DNA of 64,000 nt from Oerskovia enterophila (GTDB lineage: Bacteria; Actinomycetota; Actinomycetes; Actinomycetales; Cellulomonadaceae). Shown one piece after another: positions 1 to 7,360 of the stretch. The notes beneath the pieces were generated by a model. The model was not told the origin of the DNA and made no database searches. It was given only the letters and a program-made list of their open reading frames with translations. The stretch is from NCBI RefSeq assembly GCF_001692445.1, contig NZ_MAQA01000022.1, positions 1-64,000 of the forward strand, written 5' to 3'. The translations under genes and the position numbers were made by a program. Each line of letters begins with the position of its first letter. Position 1 is the first letter of the stretch.

Positions 1-120
1 GAACAGGGCCGTGCGGTTGCGCAGGAGCAGCGTGGTCTCGGCGCGGGCTCGCTGCGCCGCGTCGGCTCGCTCGTCCGCGCCGAGACCACGCTGCTCCTGC
101 GCAACCGCACGGCCCTGTTC
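1..120. repeat. 46-bp perfect inverted repeat (foldback) at window edge
   Basis: Bases 1–46 are the exact reverse complement of 75–120, with a 28-base loop (47–74). The right arm and loop read as normal coding sequence of the ABC permease, whereas the left arm starts exactly at base 1. This is what a chimeric foldback at a contig end looks like, so the first 46 bases may not be genuine genomic sequence. Confidence 0.85.
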
Positions 121-843
121 AACGGGGTCGCGCTGGCCCCCGCGATGGTCGCGTTCCTGCACTTCTCCGGAGCGCTCGAGGCGGTCGTGGGCGACGGGGC
201 CGGGGCGTCGGTCGTCGGGGCCTTCGCGCTCACGAGCCTCATCTGCTTCGCGCTCATGTTCGTCGTCTACTACAACCTGGCGAGTGCCTACGTCGCGCGG
301 CGCGAGGAGCTCGTGCTCAAGCGTCTGCGGACCGGGCAGTGCTCGGACGCCGAGATCCTGATCGGCGCCGCGACGCCCGCGGTCGTGACGATGCTCGGCC
401 AGCTCGTGCTGGGCGGGGCCGCGATCGCGCTGTGGATCGGCCTCGACGCCCCCGCGAACGTGGTGCTGCTGCTCGTCGCGGTGCTCGGGGGGACGTTCGT
501 CTTCGCGGCGCTCGCCGCCGCGAGCACCGCGTTCACGCGCACGCTCGAGTCGGTCCAGCTCTCGACCCTGCCCATCATGGCCCTCGCGCTGCTGCTCTCG
601 GGGACCACGCTGCCCCTCGCGCTCCTGCCGGAGAGCGTCCAGACGCTCGCCGCATTCACGCCCCTGCACCCCGTCGGCGAGCTCCTGACGATCGGCCTCA
701 CCGGGCTGGGGCCCGACGGCGACGCGGTCGGCTTCGGGGAGACGTTCGCCCTGGCCGCGCAGCCGCTCGCGATCCTGCTCGCCTGGTGCGTGGTCGGCGC
801 GTGGCTCGCGGCCCGGTACATGCGGTGGGAGCCGCGCCGCTGA
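1..843 (+). CDS. ABC-2 type transporter permease, 5' partial
   Basis: The frame is open from base 1 to the TGA at 841–843, so the gene begins outside the window or inside the suspect foldback (1–46). The reliable part reads SLVRAETTLLLRNRTALFNG, a membrane-entry segment typical of ABC-2 permeases, and is followed by about six hydrophobic segments (MVAFLHFSGAL, LICFALMFVVYY, AATPAVVTMLGQLVL, VVLLLVAVLGGTFVFAALA, LPIMALALLLSG, ILLAWCVVGAWLAARY). It probably forms the membrane channel of a drug or lipid exporter whose ATPase gene would lie upstream, out of view. The downstream histidine kinase and response regulator probably control it, as is common for NarL-type pairs next to ABC exporters in actinobacteria. 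An internal ATG at 145 would give 232 residues but would remove the first membrane-associated helix, so it is unlikely to be the true start. Confidence 0.8.
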   Translation, partial: EQGRAVAQEQRGLGAGSLRRVGSLVRAETTLLLRNRTALFNGVALAPAMVAFLHFSGALEAVVGDGAGASVVGAFALTSLICFALMFVVYYNLASAYVARREELVLKRLRTGQCSDAEILIGAATPAVVTMLGQLVLGGAAIALWIGLDAPANVVLLLVAVLGGTFVFAALAAASTAFTRTLESVQLSTLPIMALALLLSGTTLPLALLPESVQTLAAFTPLHPVGELLTIGLTGLGPDGDAVGFGETFALAAQPLAILLAWCVVGAWLAARYMRWEPRR

Positions 844-888
844 GGCGGTCGTGACGTCGCTCGTGGTGGACCCGGGCCGGGCGGCGTC

Positions 889-967
889 GTCGAGCACGAG
901 GTTGCGATCGGTCGAGCACGAGGTTGCGGTCGCTCTCCTGCTGAGAGCGACCGCAACCTCGTGCTCG
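889..967. repeat. Intergenic hairpin made of a repeated 18-mer (two direct copies, one inverted)
   Basis: GTCGAGCACGAGGTTGCG occurs at 889–906 and again at 911–928. From 913 the second copy extends into a 25-bp perfect stem (913–937 with 943–967, 5-base loop). It sits 3' of the permease and 5' of the histidine kinase gene. It may end the upstream transcript, but there is no T-run and the extra direct copy is not needed for a terminator, so a REP-like extragenic repeat is also possible. Confidence 0.8.
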
Positions 968-970
968 GCA

Positions 971-1024
971 CCGGAGCACCGGGAGCACCGGAGGACCGGA
1001 GCCCCGGGAGCAACCGGAGCACCC
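971..1024. repeat. Degenerate short tandem repeat CCGG(G)AGCA
   Basis: About six imperfect copies of an 8–10-base unit (CCGGAGCA, CCGGGAGCA, CCGGAGGA, CCGGAGCC, CCGGGAGCA, CCGGAGCA) follow the hairpin directly and end about 30 bases before the histidine kinase start. No open reading frame explains it. Confidence 0.6.
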
Positions 1025-1054
1025 TCGAAGATGCCCACGTGAAAGGCTGACCCC

Positions 1055-2395
1055 GTGAGCTGGAACCCCCTCGTCGGCGCGTGGTCGCGTCGCAGCAACC
1101 CCGAACGGTTCGACACCTACACGCGCTGGTCGCTGTACGTCGTCGCGACGTTCGAGCTCTTCGTGGTGCTCTGGGTCGTGGGCGAGGTACCCACGGGGCA
1201 CCCGGCCCTGCTCGCCCCCCTGATCGGGCTGTGCCTCGCGCACACCGCCTCGTGCGTCGTCGTGATCCGGTACGGGGTCACCCGGTTCCTCGGCGGCCCG
1301 CCGCCTCCCCGGTGGGCCCTGGGCGCCATGTGCGGGCTCGCGCTCGCGACCTGCGTGGTCGGCCTCGCGGCGTACCCGACGGGTGAGGGATCCATGTTCC
1401 AGGGCAACACACCGGTCCTGGTCGTGACCGCGGCGACCGCGTTCTCGGTCGCGGCCTGCGCGCCGCTCCTGACCTTCCGGTGGTTGGCGCTCGGGGCGGT
1501 CGGCGTCGCGGCGGTCTCGGGGCTCGTCTCGTGGTTCGTCGCCCCGGTCCGCGACGAGACGGCGGCGGGCATCGCGGTGGGCCAGGGGATCGGCGTCGTC
1601 CTCATGTGCGTCGGGATCTTCGCGTCCTACCGGGTGTCGGTGTGGATGCTCGGGATCGTGTGGGAGCAGGAGCGCAACCGCGTCCTGCACGCACGCCTTG
1701 CCGTGGCCGAGGAGCGGCTGCGCTTCTCGCGCGACCTGCACGACGTGTTCGGTCGCACGCTCTCGGTCGTGGCCGTCAAGAGCGAGCTGGCCGCGGAGCT
1801 CGCCTCGCGCGGACGCCCCGGAGCGGCCGAGCAGATGCTCGAGGTGCGCCAGATCGCGCAGGACTCGCTGCGCGAGGTGCGGGCGGTCGTCGCGGGCTAC
1901 CGTGCCGCGGACCTGGCCGCGGAGCTCAGCGGCGCCCGCTCGGTCCTGCGGTCGGCCGACATCGAGACCACGATCGGGTCGTACGGTGACGGCGAGGAGG
2001 GCTCGCTGCCCGAGGCCACGCAGGAGGCGCTCGCCTGGGTCGTGCGCGAGGCCGTGACCAACGTGGTCCGCCACTCCCACGCGACGCGCTGCGAGATCAC
2101 CCTGCGCGTCGAGCGCGGCGAGGCGGTCCTGACCGTGACCAACGACGGCGTCCCCGACCTCGACCGCACCACGACCAGCCCGGGCAGCCCCAGCGGGTCC
2201 GGACTGATCGGGCTCGGCGAGCGGCTCGCCGGGGCCGGTGGTCGGCTCGAGACCGACCTCGAGCCCCCCACGTTCCGTCTCACGGCCACCGTCCCGCTCC
2301 CGGGGGTCGGTAGCCTCGTCTCGCGCATGCCGCTCGTCCCCCGGGGCCGCGGCACCGGCACCTCTCGCCCCGCCCAGGAAGGCCCCACCGCGTGA
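1055..2395 (+). CDS. Sensor histidine kinase, NarL/DesK type
   Basis: The 446-aa product is a membrane-bound signal-transducing kinase. Five or six membrane segments fill residues 25–200 with almost no extracytoplasmic domain. These are followed by a HisKA_3 dimerisation domain with the H-box RDLHDVFGRT (phospho-acceptor His229) and a C-terminal ATPase domain with N-box REAVTNVVRHS (about 330–340) and G-box GSGLIGLGERL. Such kinases usually sense membrane or cell-envelope changes and phosphorylate a partner LuxR-type regulator. The GTG start is the first in frame after a long non-coding gap. The stop overlaps the regulator gene by 4 bases (GTGA), so the two are co-translated. The signal sensed is unknown. 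Confidence 0.92.
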   Translation: MSWNPLVGAWSRRSNPERFDTYTRWSLYVVATFELFVVLWVVGEVPTGHPALLAPLIGLCLAHTASCVVVIRYGVTRFLGGPPPPRWALGAMCGLALATCVVGLAAYPTGEGSMFQGNTPVLVVTAATAFSVAACAPLLTFRWLALGAVGVAAVSGLVSWFVAPVRDETAAGIAVGQGIGVVLMCVGIFASYRVSVWMLGIVWEQERNRVLHARLAVAEERLRFSRDLHDVFGRTLSVVAVKSELAAELASRGRPGAAEQMLEVRQIAQDSLREVRAVVAGYRAADLAAELSGARSVLRSADIETTIGSYGDGEEGSLPEATQEALAWVVREAVTNVVRHSHATRCEITLRVERGEAVLTVTNDGVPDLDRTTTSPGSPSGSGLIGLGERLAGAGGRLETDLEPPTFRLTATVPLPGVGSLVSRMPLVPRGRGTGTSRPAQEGPTA

Positions 2396-2997
2396 TCCGC
2401 ATCCTGCTCGCCGACGACGAGAACCTCATCCGCGACGCCCTGGCCACCCTGCTCTCGCTCGAGGACGACCTCGAGGTTGTCGTCCAGGCCGCGTCGGGGA
2501 CCGAGGCGCTCGCGGCCGCACGCAAGCACACGCCCGACGTCGCGGTGCTCGACCTCCAGATGCCCGGCCTCGACGGGATCGAGCTCGCCCAGGCCCTGGC
2601 CGCCGAGGTGCCCGGGTGCGGGGTCGTCATGGTCACGAGCCACGGCCGACCGGGGTACCTCAAGCGCGCGCTCGAGGCCGGGGTGCGCGCGTTCCTGCCC
2701 AAGACCGTCTCGTCGCGCGTCCTGGCGGACGTGGTGCGTCAGGTCCACGCGGGCGGACGCTACGTGGACCCCGAGCTGGCCGCCGAGGCCATCGCGGCCG
2801 GCGCGAGCCCCCTGACGCCCCGCGAGGCCGACGTGCTCGAGCTCGCCGCCGGGGGAGCGCCCGTCGAGGAGATCGCGACGCGCGCCTCGCTCGCACCGGG
2901 CACGGTGCGCAACTACCTCTCGTCGGCCGCGGCCAAGCTGGGCGCGACGAACCGCCACGAGGCCGTCCACCTCGCCCGCCGACACGGGTGGATCTGA
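2392..2997 (+). CDS. Response regulator, LuxR/NarL family
   Basis: The 201-aa product is a DNA-binding response regulator. The receiver domain has the acidic pair Asp8/Asp9, phospho-acceptor Asp54 in VLDLQMPG and conserved Lys104 in FLPK. A C-terminal LuxR-type HTH (LTPREADVLEL...GTVRNYLSSAAAKLGA) covers residues 140–195. The GTG start lies inside the stop of the kinase gene. Length and architecture are normal for the family. By position it probably regulates the adjacent ABC-2 exporter. It resembles DesR-like regulators, but the target is inferred from position only. Confidence 0.93.
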   Translation: MIRILLADDENLIRDALATLLSLEDDLEVVVQAASGTEALAAARKHTPDVAVLDLQMPGLDGIELAQALAAEVPGCGVVMVTSHGRPGYLKRALEAGVRAFLPKTVSSRVLADVVRQVHAGGRYVDPELAAEAIAAGASPLTPREADVLELAAGGAPVEEIATRASLAPGTVRNYLSSAAAKLGATNRHEAVHLARRHGWI

Positions 2998-3010
2998 CGG
3001 TGCGTCCCGG

Positions 3011-3033
3011 CCGGGGTGAGGGTCTCACCCCGG
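3011..3033 (+). terminator. Rho-independent-type hairpin after the two-component pair
   Basis: CCGGGGTGAG and CTCACCCCGG form a perfect 10-bp stem with a 3-base loop, 14 bases after the response regulator stop. There is no T-run, as is usual in very GC-rich actinobacteria. Confidence 0.7.
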
Positions 3034-3082
3034 GCGCGCGGCGCCGTCGGGCCCGACGACGGCACGCGGCCCGGTAGGCTCG

Positions 3083-3817
3083 GTGACCGTGCCGAAAGCT
3101 CATCCTGACAGCCGCGCGTACCGACTCGTCGCGATCGTCGTGCGACCCCTGATGTTCGCGATCACCCGCCGTGACTGGCAGGGGGCGGAGAACATCCCCG
3201 CCACCGGCGGCTTCATCGCCGCGGGCAACCACATGTCGAACATCGACCCGCTGACGTTCGCCCACTTCCTGTACGACCACGGCCGGGCGCCCAAGATCCT
3301 GGCCAAGGCGTCGCTCTGGAAGATCCCCGGCCTGCGCTGGCTCCTGGACCAGACCGGGATGATCCCGGTGCAGCGCAACACCGCGGGGGCTGCGTCCTCG
3401 GTGAGCGCGGCGGTCGACCAGCTCGCGCTGGGCGAGTGCGTCGCGGTGTTCCCCGAGGGCACCCTGACCCGTGACCCGGACCTGTGGCCCATGGTCGGCA
3501 AGACCGGTGCGGCGCGCCTCGCCCTCGCGAGCCGCATGCCCGTGGTGCCCATCGCGCAGTGGGGCATGCAGGACATCCTGCCCCGCTACAGCAAGCGGTT
3601 CCGGCCGATCCCGCCCAAGGACGTGGCCGTGCACGCGGGCCCGCCCATCGACCTGTCGGACCTCTACGAGCGTCCCATCGACACCGCGACCCTGCGCGAG
3701 GCCACCAACCGCATCATGGACGCCATCACCGGGCTGCTCGAGGAGATCCGCGGCGAGAAGGCCCCGGCCGAACGGTTCGACGTCCGCAAGAACCCCGGCT
3801 CGGAGGAACGCAAGTGA
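3083..3817 (+). CDS. plsC: 1-acyl-sn-glycerol-3-phosphate acyltransferase (PlsC family)
   Basis: The product (242–244 aa) transfers an acyl chain to lysophosphatidic acid, giving phosphatidic acid for membrane lipid synthesis at the inner face of the membrane. Family block I is NHMSNID (His50 and Asp55 of HX4D), the acceptor-binding block VFPEGT lies at 122–127 and block IV is PVVPIAQWG. GTG 3083 and GTG 3089 are both possible starts. A TAGGCT -10 box at 3075–3080 lies 8 bases before 3089, which favours 3089 on a leaderless mRNA. The stop overlaps the GTG of gpsA, so lysophosphatidate acylation and glycerol-3-phosphate production are translationally coupled, which makes metabolic sense. LPA acyltransferases of other specificity cannot be excluded. 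Confidence 0.88.
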   Translation: MTVPKAHPDSRAYRLVAIVVRPLMFAITRRDWQGAENIPATGGFIAAGNHMSNIDPLTFAHFLYDHGRAPKILAKASLWKIPGLRWLLDQTGMIPVQRNTAGAASSVSAAVDQLALGECVAVFPEGTLTRDPDLWPMVGKTGAARLALASRMPVVPIAQWGMQDILPRYSKRFRPIPPKDVAVHAGPPIDLSDLYERPIDTATLREATNRIMDAITGLLEEIRGEKAPAERFDVRKNPGSEERK

Positions 3818-4851
3818 GCACCACCACCCACCCGTCGCCCGTCACGGCAGCCGTGCTCGGCTCCGGCGCCTGGGGCACCACGTTCGCGGCCGTCCTCGCC
3901 GACGCGGGCTGCGAGGTCCGGCTGTGGGGCCGCAACGCCGACGTCGCCGCCGACGTCAACGCCACGCGACACAACTCGGCCTACCTGCCCGGCATCGAGC
4001 TGCCCGCGGGGCTCACCGCGACGACCGACGCGGCCGCGGCGCTCGCGGGCGCCCAGCTCGTGGTCGTCGCGATCCCCTCGCAGAGCGCCCGCGCGACGCT
4101 CGCCCCGCTGCGCGAGCACCTCGCCGAGGGCGCGGTCGCGGTCTCGCTCATGAAGGGCGTCGAGCTCAGCACCGACCGTCGCATGAGCGAGGTCGTCGCC
4201 GAGGTGTGGGGGCTCCCGCTGGACAAGGTCGCCGTGGTCTCGGGCCCCAACCTGGCCCGCGAGATCGCCGAGCACCAGCCCACCGCGACCGTGGTCTCCG
4301 CGAACGACCCGGAGACGGCCCGCTTCGTCGCCGCGGCCTGCTCGTCGTCCTACTTCCGGCCGTACACCAACTCGGACGTCGTGGGCGTCGAGCTGTGCGG
4401 CGCGGTGAAGAACGTCATCGCGCTCGCCGTGGGCATCGCCCAGGGCCGCGGGTTCGGGTACAACACGACCGCGACGGTCATCACGCGCGGTCTCGTCGAG
4501 ATCACGCGCCTCGGGCTCGCGCTGGGTGCGGACGCCGAGACCTTCTCGGGCCTCGCGGGCATGGGGGACCTGGTCGCGACCTGCACGTCGCCCCTGTCGC
4601 GCAACCACACGCTCGGCAAGCACATCGGGCAGGGAATGAGCCTCGAGGAGGCCGTCGCGGCGACCGGCGGCACCGCGGAGGGCGTCAAGTCCTGCCGCTC
4701 CGTCCTCGAGCTCGCGCAGAAGGTGGGCGTCGACATGCCCATCACGGCCGGCGTCGTGGCCGTCCTGCACGAGGGCATGCCGGTCGACGACATGGCCCGC
4801 GGGCTGCTCGCGCGTCCGCAGAAGTCCGAGGGCGTGACGTCGGGGCACTGA
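3814..4851 (+). CDS. gpsA: Glycerol-3-phosphate dehydrogenase [NAD(P)+]
   Basis: The 345-aa product reduces dihydroxyacetone phosphate to sn-glycerol 3-phosphate, the backbone precursor of phospholipids, in the cytoplasm. The N-terminal Rossmann motif GSGAWGT (residues 16–22) binds NAD(P)H. The catalytic lysine is in VELCGAVKNV (Lys199), and the substrate loop GLAGMGDLVATCTS and GTAEG follow. The GTG at 3814 overlaps the plsC stop. Codon use starts abruptly here and the next residues STTTHPSPVTAAVLGSGAWG give the usual short N-terminus. Length is normal (about 330–345). It is the second gene of a plsC–gpsA unit. The gene often precedes ddl in actinobacteria, as it does here a few kilobases on. 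Confidence 0.96.
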   Translation: MSTTTHPSPVTAAVLGSGAWGTTFAAVLADAGCEVRLWGRNADVAADVNATRHNSAYLPGIELPAGLTATTDAAAALAGAQLVVVAIPSQSARATLAPLREHLAEGAVAVSLMKGVELSTDRRMSEVVAEVWGLPLDKVAVVSGPNLAREIAEHQPTATVVSANDPETARFVAAACSSSYFRPYTNSDVVGVELCGAVKNVIALAVGIAQGRGFGYNTTATVITRGLVEITRLGLALGADAETFSGLAGMGDLVATCTSPLSRNHTLGKHIGQGMSLEEAVAATGGTAEGVKSCRSVLELAQKVGVDMPITAGVVAVLHEGMPVDDMARGLLARPQKSEGVTSGH

Positions 4852-4857
4852 CCCCGG

Positions 4858-5574
4858 TCAGTCGTCGTCACGCACCTCGACGACGACCCGCGTCGGGTCC
4901 GTGAGGGCATAGACCCTGAACGGGTTGTCGGTGTCGTCCGTCCCGATGAACGACTGCGTGTACCCCTCGAACACACTGCGGAGAGCGACCTCCTCGACCT
5001 CGTCGGTCCCGGCGACCCGCAGGTGGTTGGGGCCCGAGTACTCGGCGACGCCCGTGTCCGTGGGGTATCCCGAGCCCGAGATCATGACCTGCAGCGTGCC
5101 GTCCCCGGCGAGCGGGAAGACGTTCCCGCTGCCGTCGTCGATCGCCTCCGGGACGTACTCGACGCGCCATCCGGGCGTGCCCGTGCCGCCCAGCTCGTAG
5201 ACGACGCGGTCGAACCCGTCGTGGCGTCCGACCCGCAGGTCGGTCACGGTGAGCGCCGCGCCGGCGGAGGGCTCGGAGACGTCCGGGTCGGTGTTCGCGG
5301 GGAACGCGGGAGCCGTGGTCGAGCCGTCCTCCTCGGTGGAGCCGGTCGATCCGGGCGCTTCGGTGGGGGTGCCGGAGGCGCCGTCGGTGGGGAGCGGGCT
5401 GGTGTCCGGGGATGCCGTGCGCGACGGGGACTCGACGGGCGTCGCGTCGTACCCGCCGTTCCCGCCGGAGCACGCTGTGAGCACGAAGAACGCCCCGAGG
5501 CTCACGGCGGCGAGGGCCGGTCGCCGCTGCCCGCGGCGAACCGTCCGGGTGGCCGATCGGGTGGCGCGGTCCAT
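4858..5574 (-). CDS. AMIN-like domain lipoprotein
   Basis: This 238-aa secreted protein has a positively charged N-terminus, a hydrophobic core and a lipobox VLTAC (Cys at about residue 35), so it should be lipid-anchored on the outer face of the membrane. A low-complexity Ser/Thr/Pro/Gly linker spans about 36–95. The folded C-terminal part (about 100–238; VTDLRVGRHDGFDRVVYELGG, GYTQSFIGTD, PTRVVVEVRDD) matches the actinobacterial AMIN-like conserved domain. In other bacteria AMIN domains bind cell-wall material, but the function of this family is not established. An SD (AGGAGG) lies 5–10 bases before the ATG at 5574. It ends 6 bases from the convergent gpsA gene, with no clear terminator between. 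Confidence 0.8.
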   Translation of the reverse strand: MDRATRSATRTVRRGQRRPALAAVSLGAFFVLTACSGGNGGYDATPVESPSRTASPDTSPLPTDGASGTPTEAPGSTGSTEEDGSTTAPAFPANTDPDVSEPSAGAALTVTDLRVGRHDGFDRVVYELGGTGTPGWRVEYVPEAIDDGSGNVFPLAGDGTLQVMISGSGYPTDTGVAEYSGPNHLRVAGTDEVEEVALRSVFEGYTQSFIGTDDTDNPFRVYALTDPTRVVVEVRDDD

Positions 5575-5749
5575 GACTGCCTCCTGCTCGAAGCGTGCGG
5601 CCGGGAGCGGTTCCCGGCTGTCTCGAGCCTAGGCCGGGCAGGACACGGACGCATGGAGGGAGGGTCTCGATCGGGTGCCTCGGCGACGGCGGGCGCTGCG
5701 GTTCTGCGGTGTCCACGGCCGAACGATGACAGGGACCGGCCCCACGACC

Positions 5750-5755
5750 TAGCCT
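5750..5755 (+). promoter_or_regulatory. -10 box (TAGCCT) of a leaderless promoter
   Basis: TAGCCT ends 6 bases before the ATG at 5762, so transcription should begin at or next to the start codon. No SD is present. Confidence 0.5.
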
Positions 5756-5761
5756 GGCTCC

Positions 5762-6112
5762 ATGCCGTGGTTCAGCAGCGTGGGCGCGCCTCTCTTCCTC
5801 GTCGTCGTGCTCGTGGTCGTCGCGGTGGTCGCGATCGAGCGCATGGTGAGCGGGCGTTCCATGGAGAGGCGGCTCGGGGACGGACGAGGGGCTGGCGAGA
5901 CCGCGGGGGCCGGCGCATTCGGCGAGCTCGTCGACGTCTTCCAGCCGAGCAGGGTCCACCTCACCGAGGAGAAGGAGCGGCAACGGCTCGACATCGCGCA
6001 GGCGCCGTCCACCGCCCCTCCGATCGACGTCGACCTCGAGTCCGGGGTCGTCGTCTTCCGTGCTGACGCGTACGAGCCGCAGGCCGCCGACGGGACGGCC
6101 TCCGCACGCTAG
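5762..6112 (+). CDS. Small single-pass membrane protein, DUF6191-like
   Basis: The 116-aa product has one N-terminal transmembrane helix (residues 9–26, LFLVVVLVVVAVVAI) and a soluble tail with the segment FGELVDVFQPSRVHLTEEKERQRLDI and the end motif IDVDLESGVVVFRAD. This tail pattern (Phe-x-Pro-x-Arg-x-His-x-x-Glu followed by VDLESG) resembles the small actinobacterial DUF6191 family, for which no function is known. The assignment is from memory of the family and is moderate. The gene overlaps the end of the convergent PLP-enzyme gene by 4 bases. Confidence 0.7.
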   Translation: MPWFSSVGAPLFLVVVLVVVAVVAIERMVSGRSMERRLGDGRGAGETAGAGAFGELVDVFQPSRVHLTEEKERQRLDIAQAPSTAPPIDVDLESGVVVFRADAYEPQAADGTASAR

Positions 6113-7287
6113 CTGCCCGCGGCGAGCCGCAGCGCGCGGTCGAGGTCCGCCCACAGGTCCTCGACGTCCTCGATGCCGACGCTCATGCGCAACAGGTCCT
6201 CGGGGACCGTGAGCGACTCGGTCGCGAACCGTCGCCGCCGCTCGAGGCTCGACTCGACCCCTCCCAGGCTCGTGGCGGGAACCCACAGCTCGACGGCCTC
6301 GACCACCGCGTCCGCGGCCTCGCGACCGCCCCGGGGGCGCAGCCCGATGATCGCCCCGAAGCCCGTCATGGTGCGGGCCGCGCGCTCGTGGCCCGGGTCG
6401 GTCGGCAGGCTCGGGTGCCGGACCTCCTCGACGAGCGGGTGCTCGGCCAGGCGCCGGGCGATCTCCGCGGCGTTGGCCTGGGACCGCTCGACGCGCAGCG
6501 CGAGCGTGCGCAGCCCGCGCAGCGCGAGCCACACCTCCCACGGGCCGGCGATCGCGCCGTGCAGGGTCCGGTAGGCGCGGACCTTCGCGGCCAGGTCCGG
6601 GTCGCTCGTCACGACGGCACCGAGCACGACGTCGGAGTGCCCCGCGAGGTACTTCGTGACCGAGTGCACGACGACGTCCGCGCCGTGAGCGAGGGGCTGC
6701 TGGCCCAGCGGGGTCGCGAACGTGTTGTCGACCGCCGTGAGGACCCCCCGCTCGCGCGCCGCGGCGAGGAGCACGGGCAGGTCCGCGACCTCGAGCATGG
6801 GGTTGGTCGGCGACTCGATCAGCAGCAGGTCCGCCCCGCCGATCGCCGCGAGCACCTGGTCGGTGTCGGCGACGTCCACGCGGACGACCTCGACCCCGTG
6901 GCGGGCCTCGAGGTCGTCCGCGAAGCCGAGCGTCACCTGGTAGGCGTGCCGGGGCACGACGACCTTGCCGCCCGCCGGGACGAACGAGAAGACCGCCGCG
7001 ATCGCCGCCATCCCGCTGCTGAAGACGATGCCCGGCTCCGAGGCGCCCTCGAGCGTGGCCAGGGCCTCCTCGAACGGGTGCCAGGTCTCGGTGTCCATGC
7101 GCGTGTACAGGAGCTCGCCGGGCTGCTGCACACCGCGAGACACGTACGTCGAGGACAGGACGACGGGCGGGTTCACGGGCCCGCCCTGCTCGCGGGGCGG
7201 GCGTCCGGCCGCAACCGCGATCGTGGCGGGGGACAGGGGGGAGCTGTGGACGGTGGGCGCGGTCGGCCCGGTCGGCTCGGTCGTCAT
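6109..7287 (-). CDS. Cystathionine gamma-synthase/lyase-family PLP enzyme
   Basis: The 392-aa product belongs to the Cys/Met-metabolism PLP family (fold type I). The Schiff-base lysine is Lys212 in SVTKYLAGHSD. Other family signatures are YTRMDTETWHPFEEALATLEG (phosphate-binding Tyr/Arg from the partner subunit), the SSGMAAI turn and IESPTNPMLEV. Members act in trans-sulfuration as cystathionine gamma-synthase, cystathionine gamma-lyase or methionine gamma-lyase, and sequence alone does not decide which. Length is normal. The minus-strand ATG at 7287 is preceded by a TAATCT -10 box at 7 bases, so it is probably translated without an SD. No neighbour gives a pathway clue. Confidence 0.85.
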   Translation of the reverse strand: MTTEPTGPTAPTVHSSPLSPATIAVAAGRPPREQGGPVNPPVVLSSTYVSRGVQQPGELLYTRMDTETWHPFEEALATLEGASEPGIVFSSGMAAIAAVFSFVPAGGKVVVPRHAYQVTLGFADDLEARHGVEVVRVDVADTDQVLAAIGGADLLLIESPTNPMLEVADLPVLLAAARERGVLTAVDNTFATPLGQQPLAHGADVVVHSVTKYLAGHSDVVLGAVVTSDPDLAAKVRAYRTLHGAIAGPWEVWLALRGLRTLALRVERSQANAAEIARRLAEHPLVEEVRHPSLPTDPGHERAARTMTGFGAIIGLRPRGGREAADAVVEAVELWVPATSLGGVESSLERRRRFATESLTVPEDLLRMSVGIEDVEDLWADLDRALRLAAGS

Positions 7288-7294
7288 GGGGGTG

Positions 7295-7300
7295 AGATTA
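7295..7300 (-). promoter_or_regulatory. -10 box (TAATCT) of the PLP-enzyme gene
   Basis: On the minus strand TAATCT is separated by 7 bases from the ATG at 7287. This is the leaderless spacing seen at many genes in this window. Confidence 0.5.
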
Positions 7301-7360
7301 CGCCTGGGCAGCGGGTGGGTGCCGCGAGCAACCGACGGACGGAACGGCGGCGCCCCCGGT

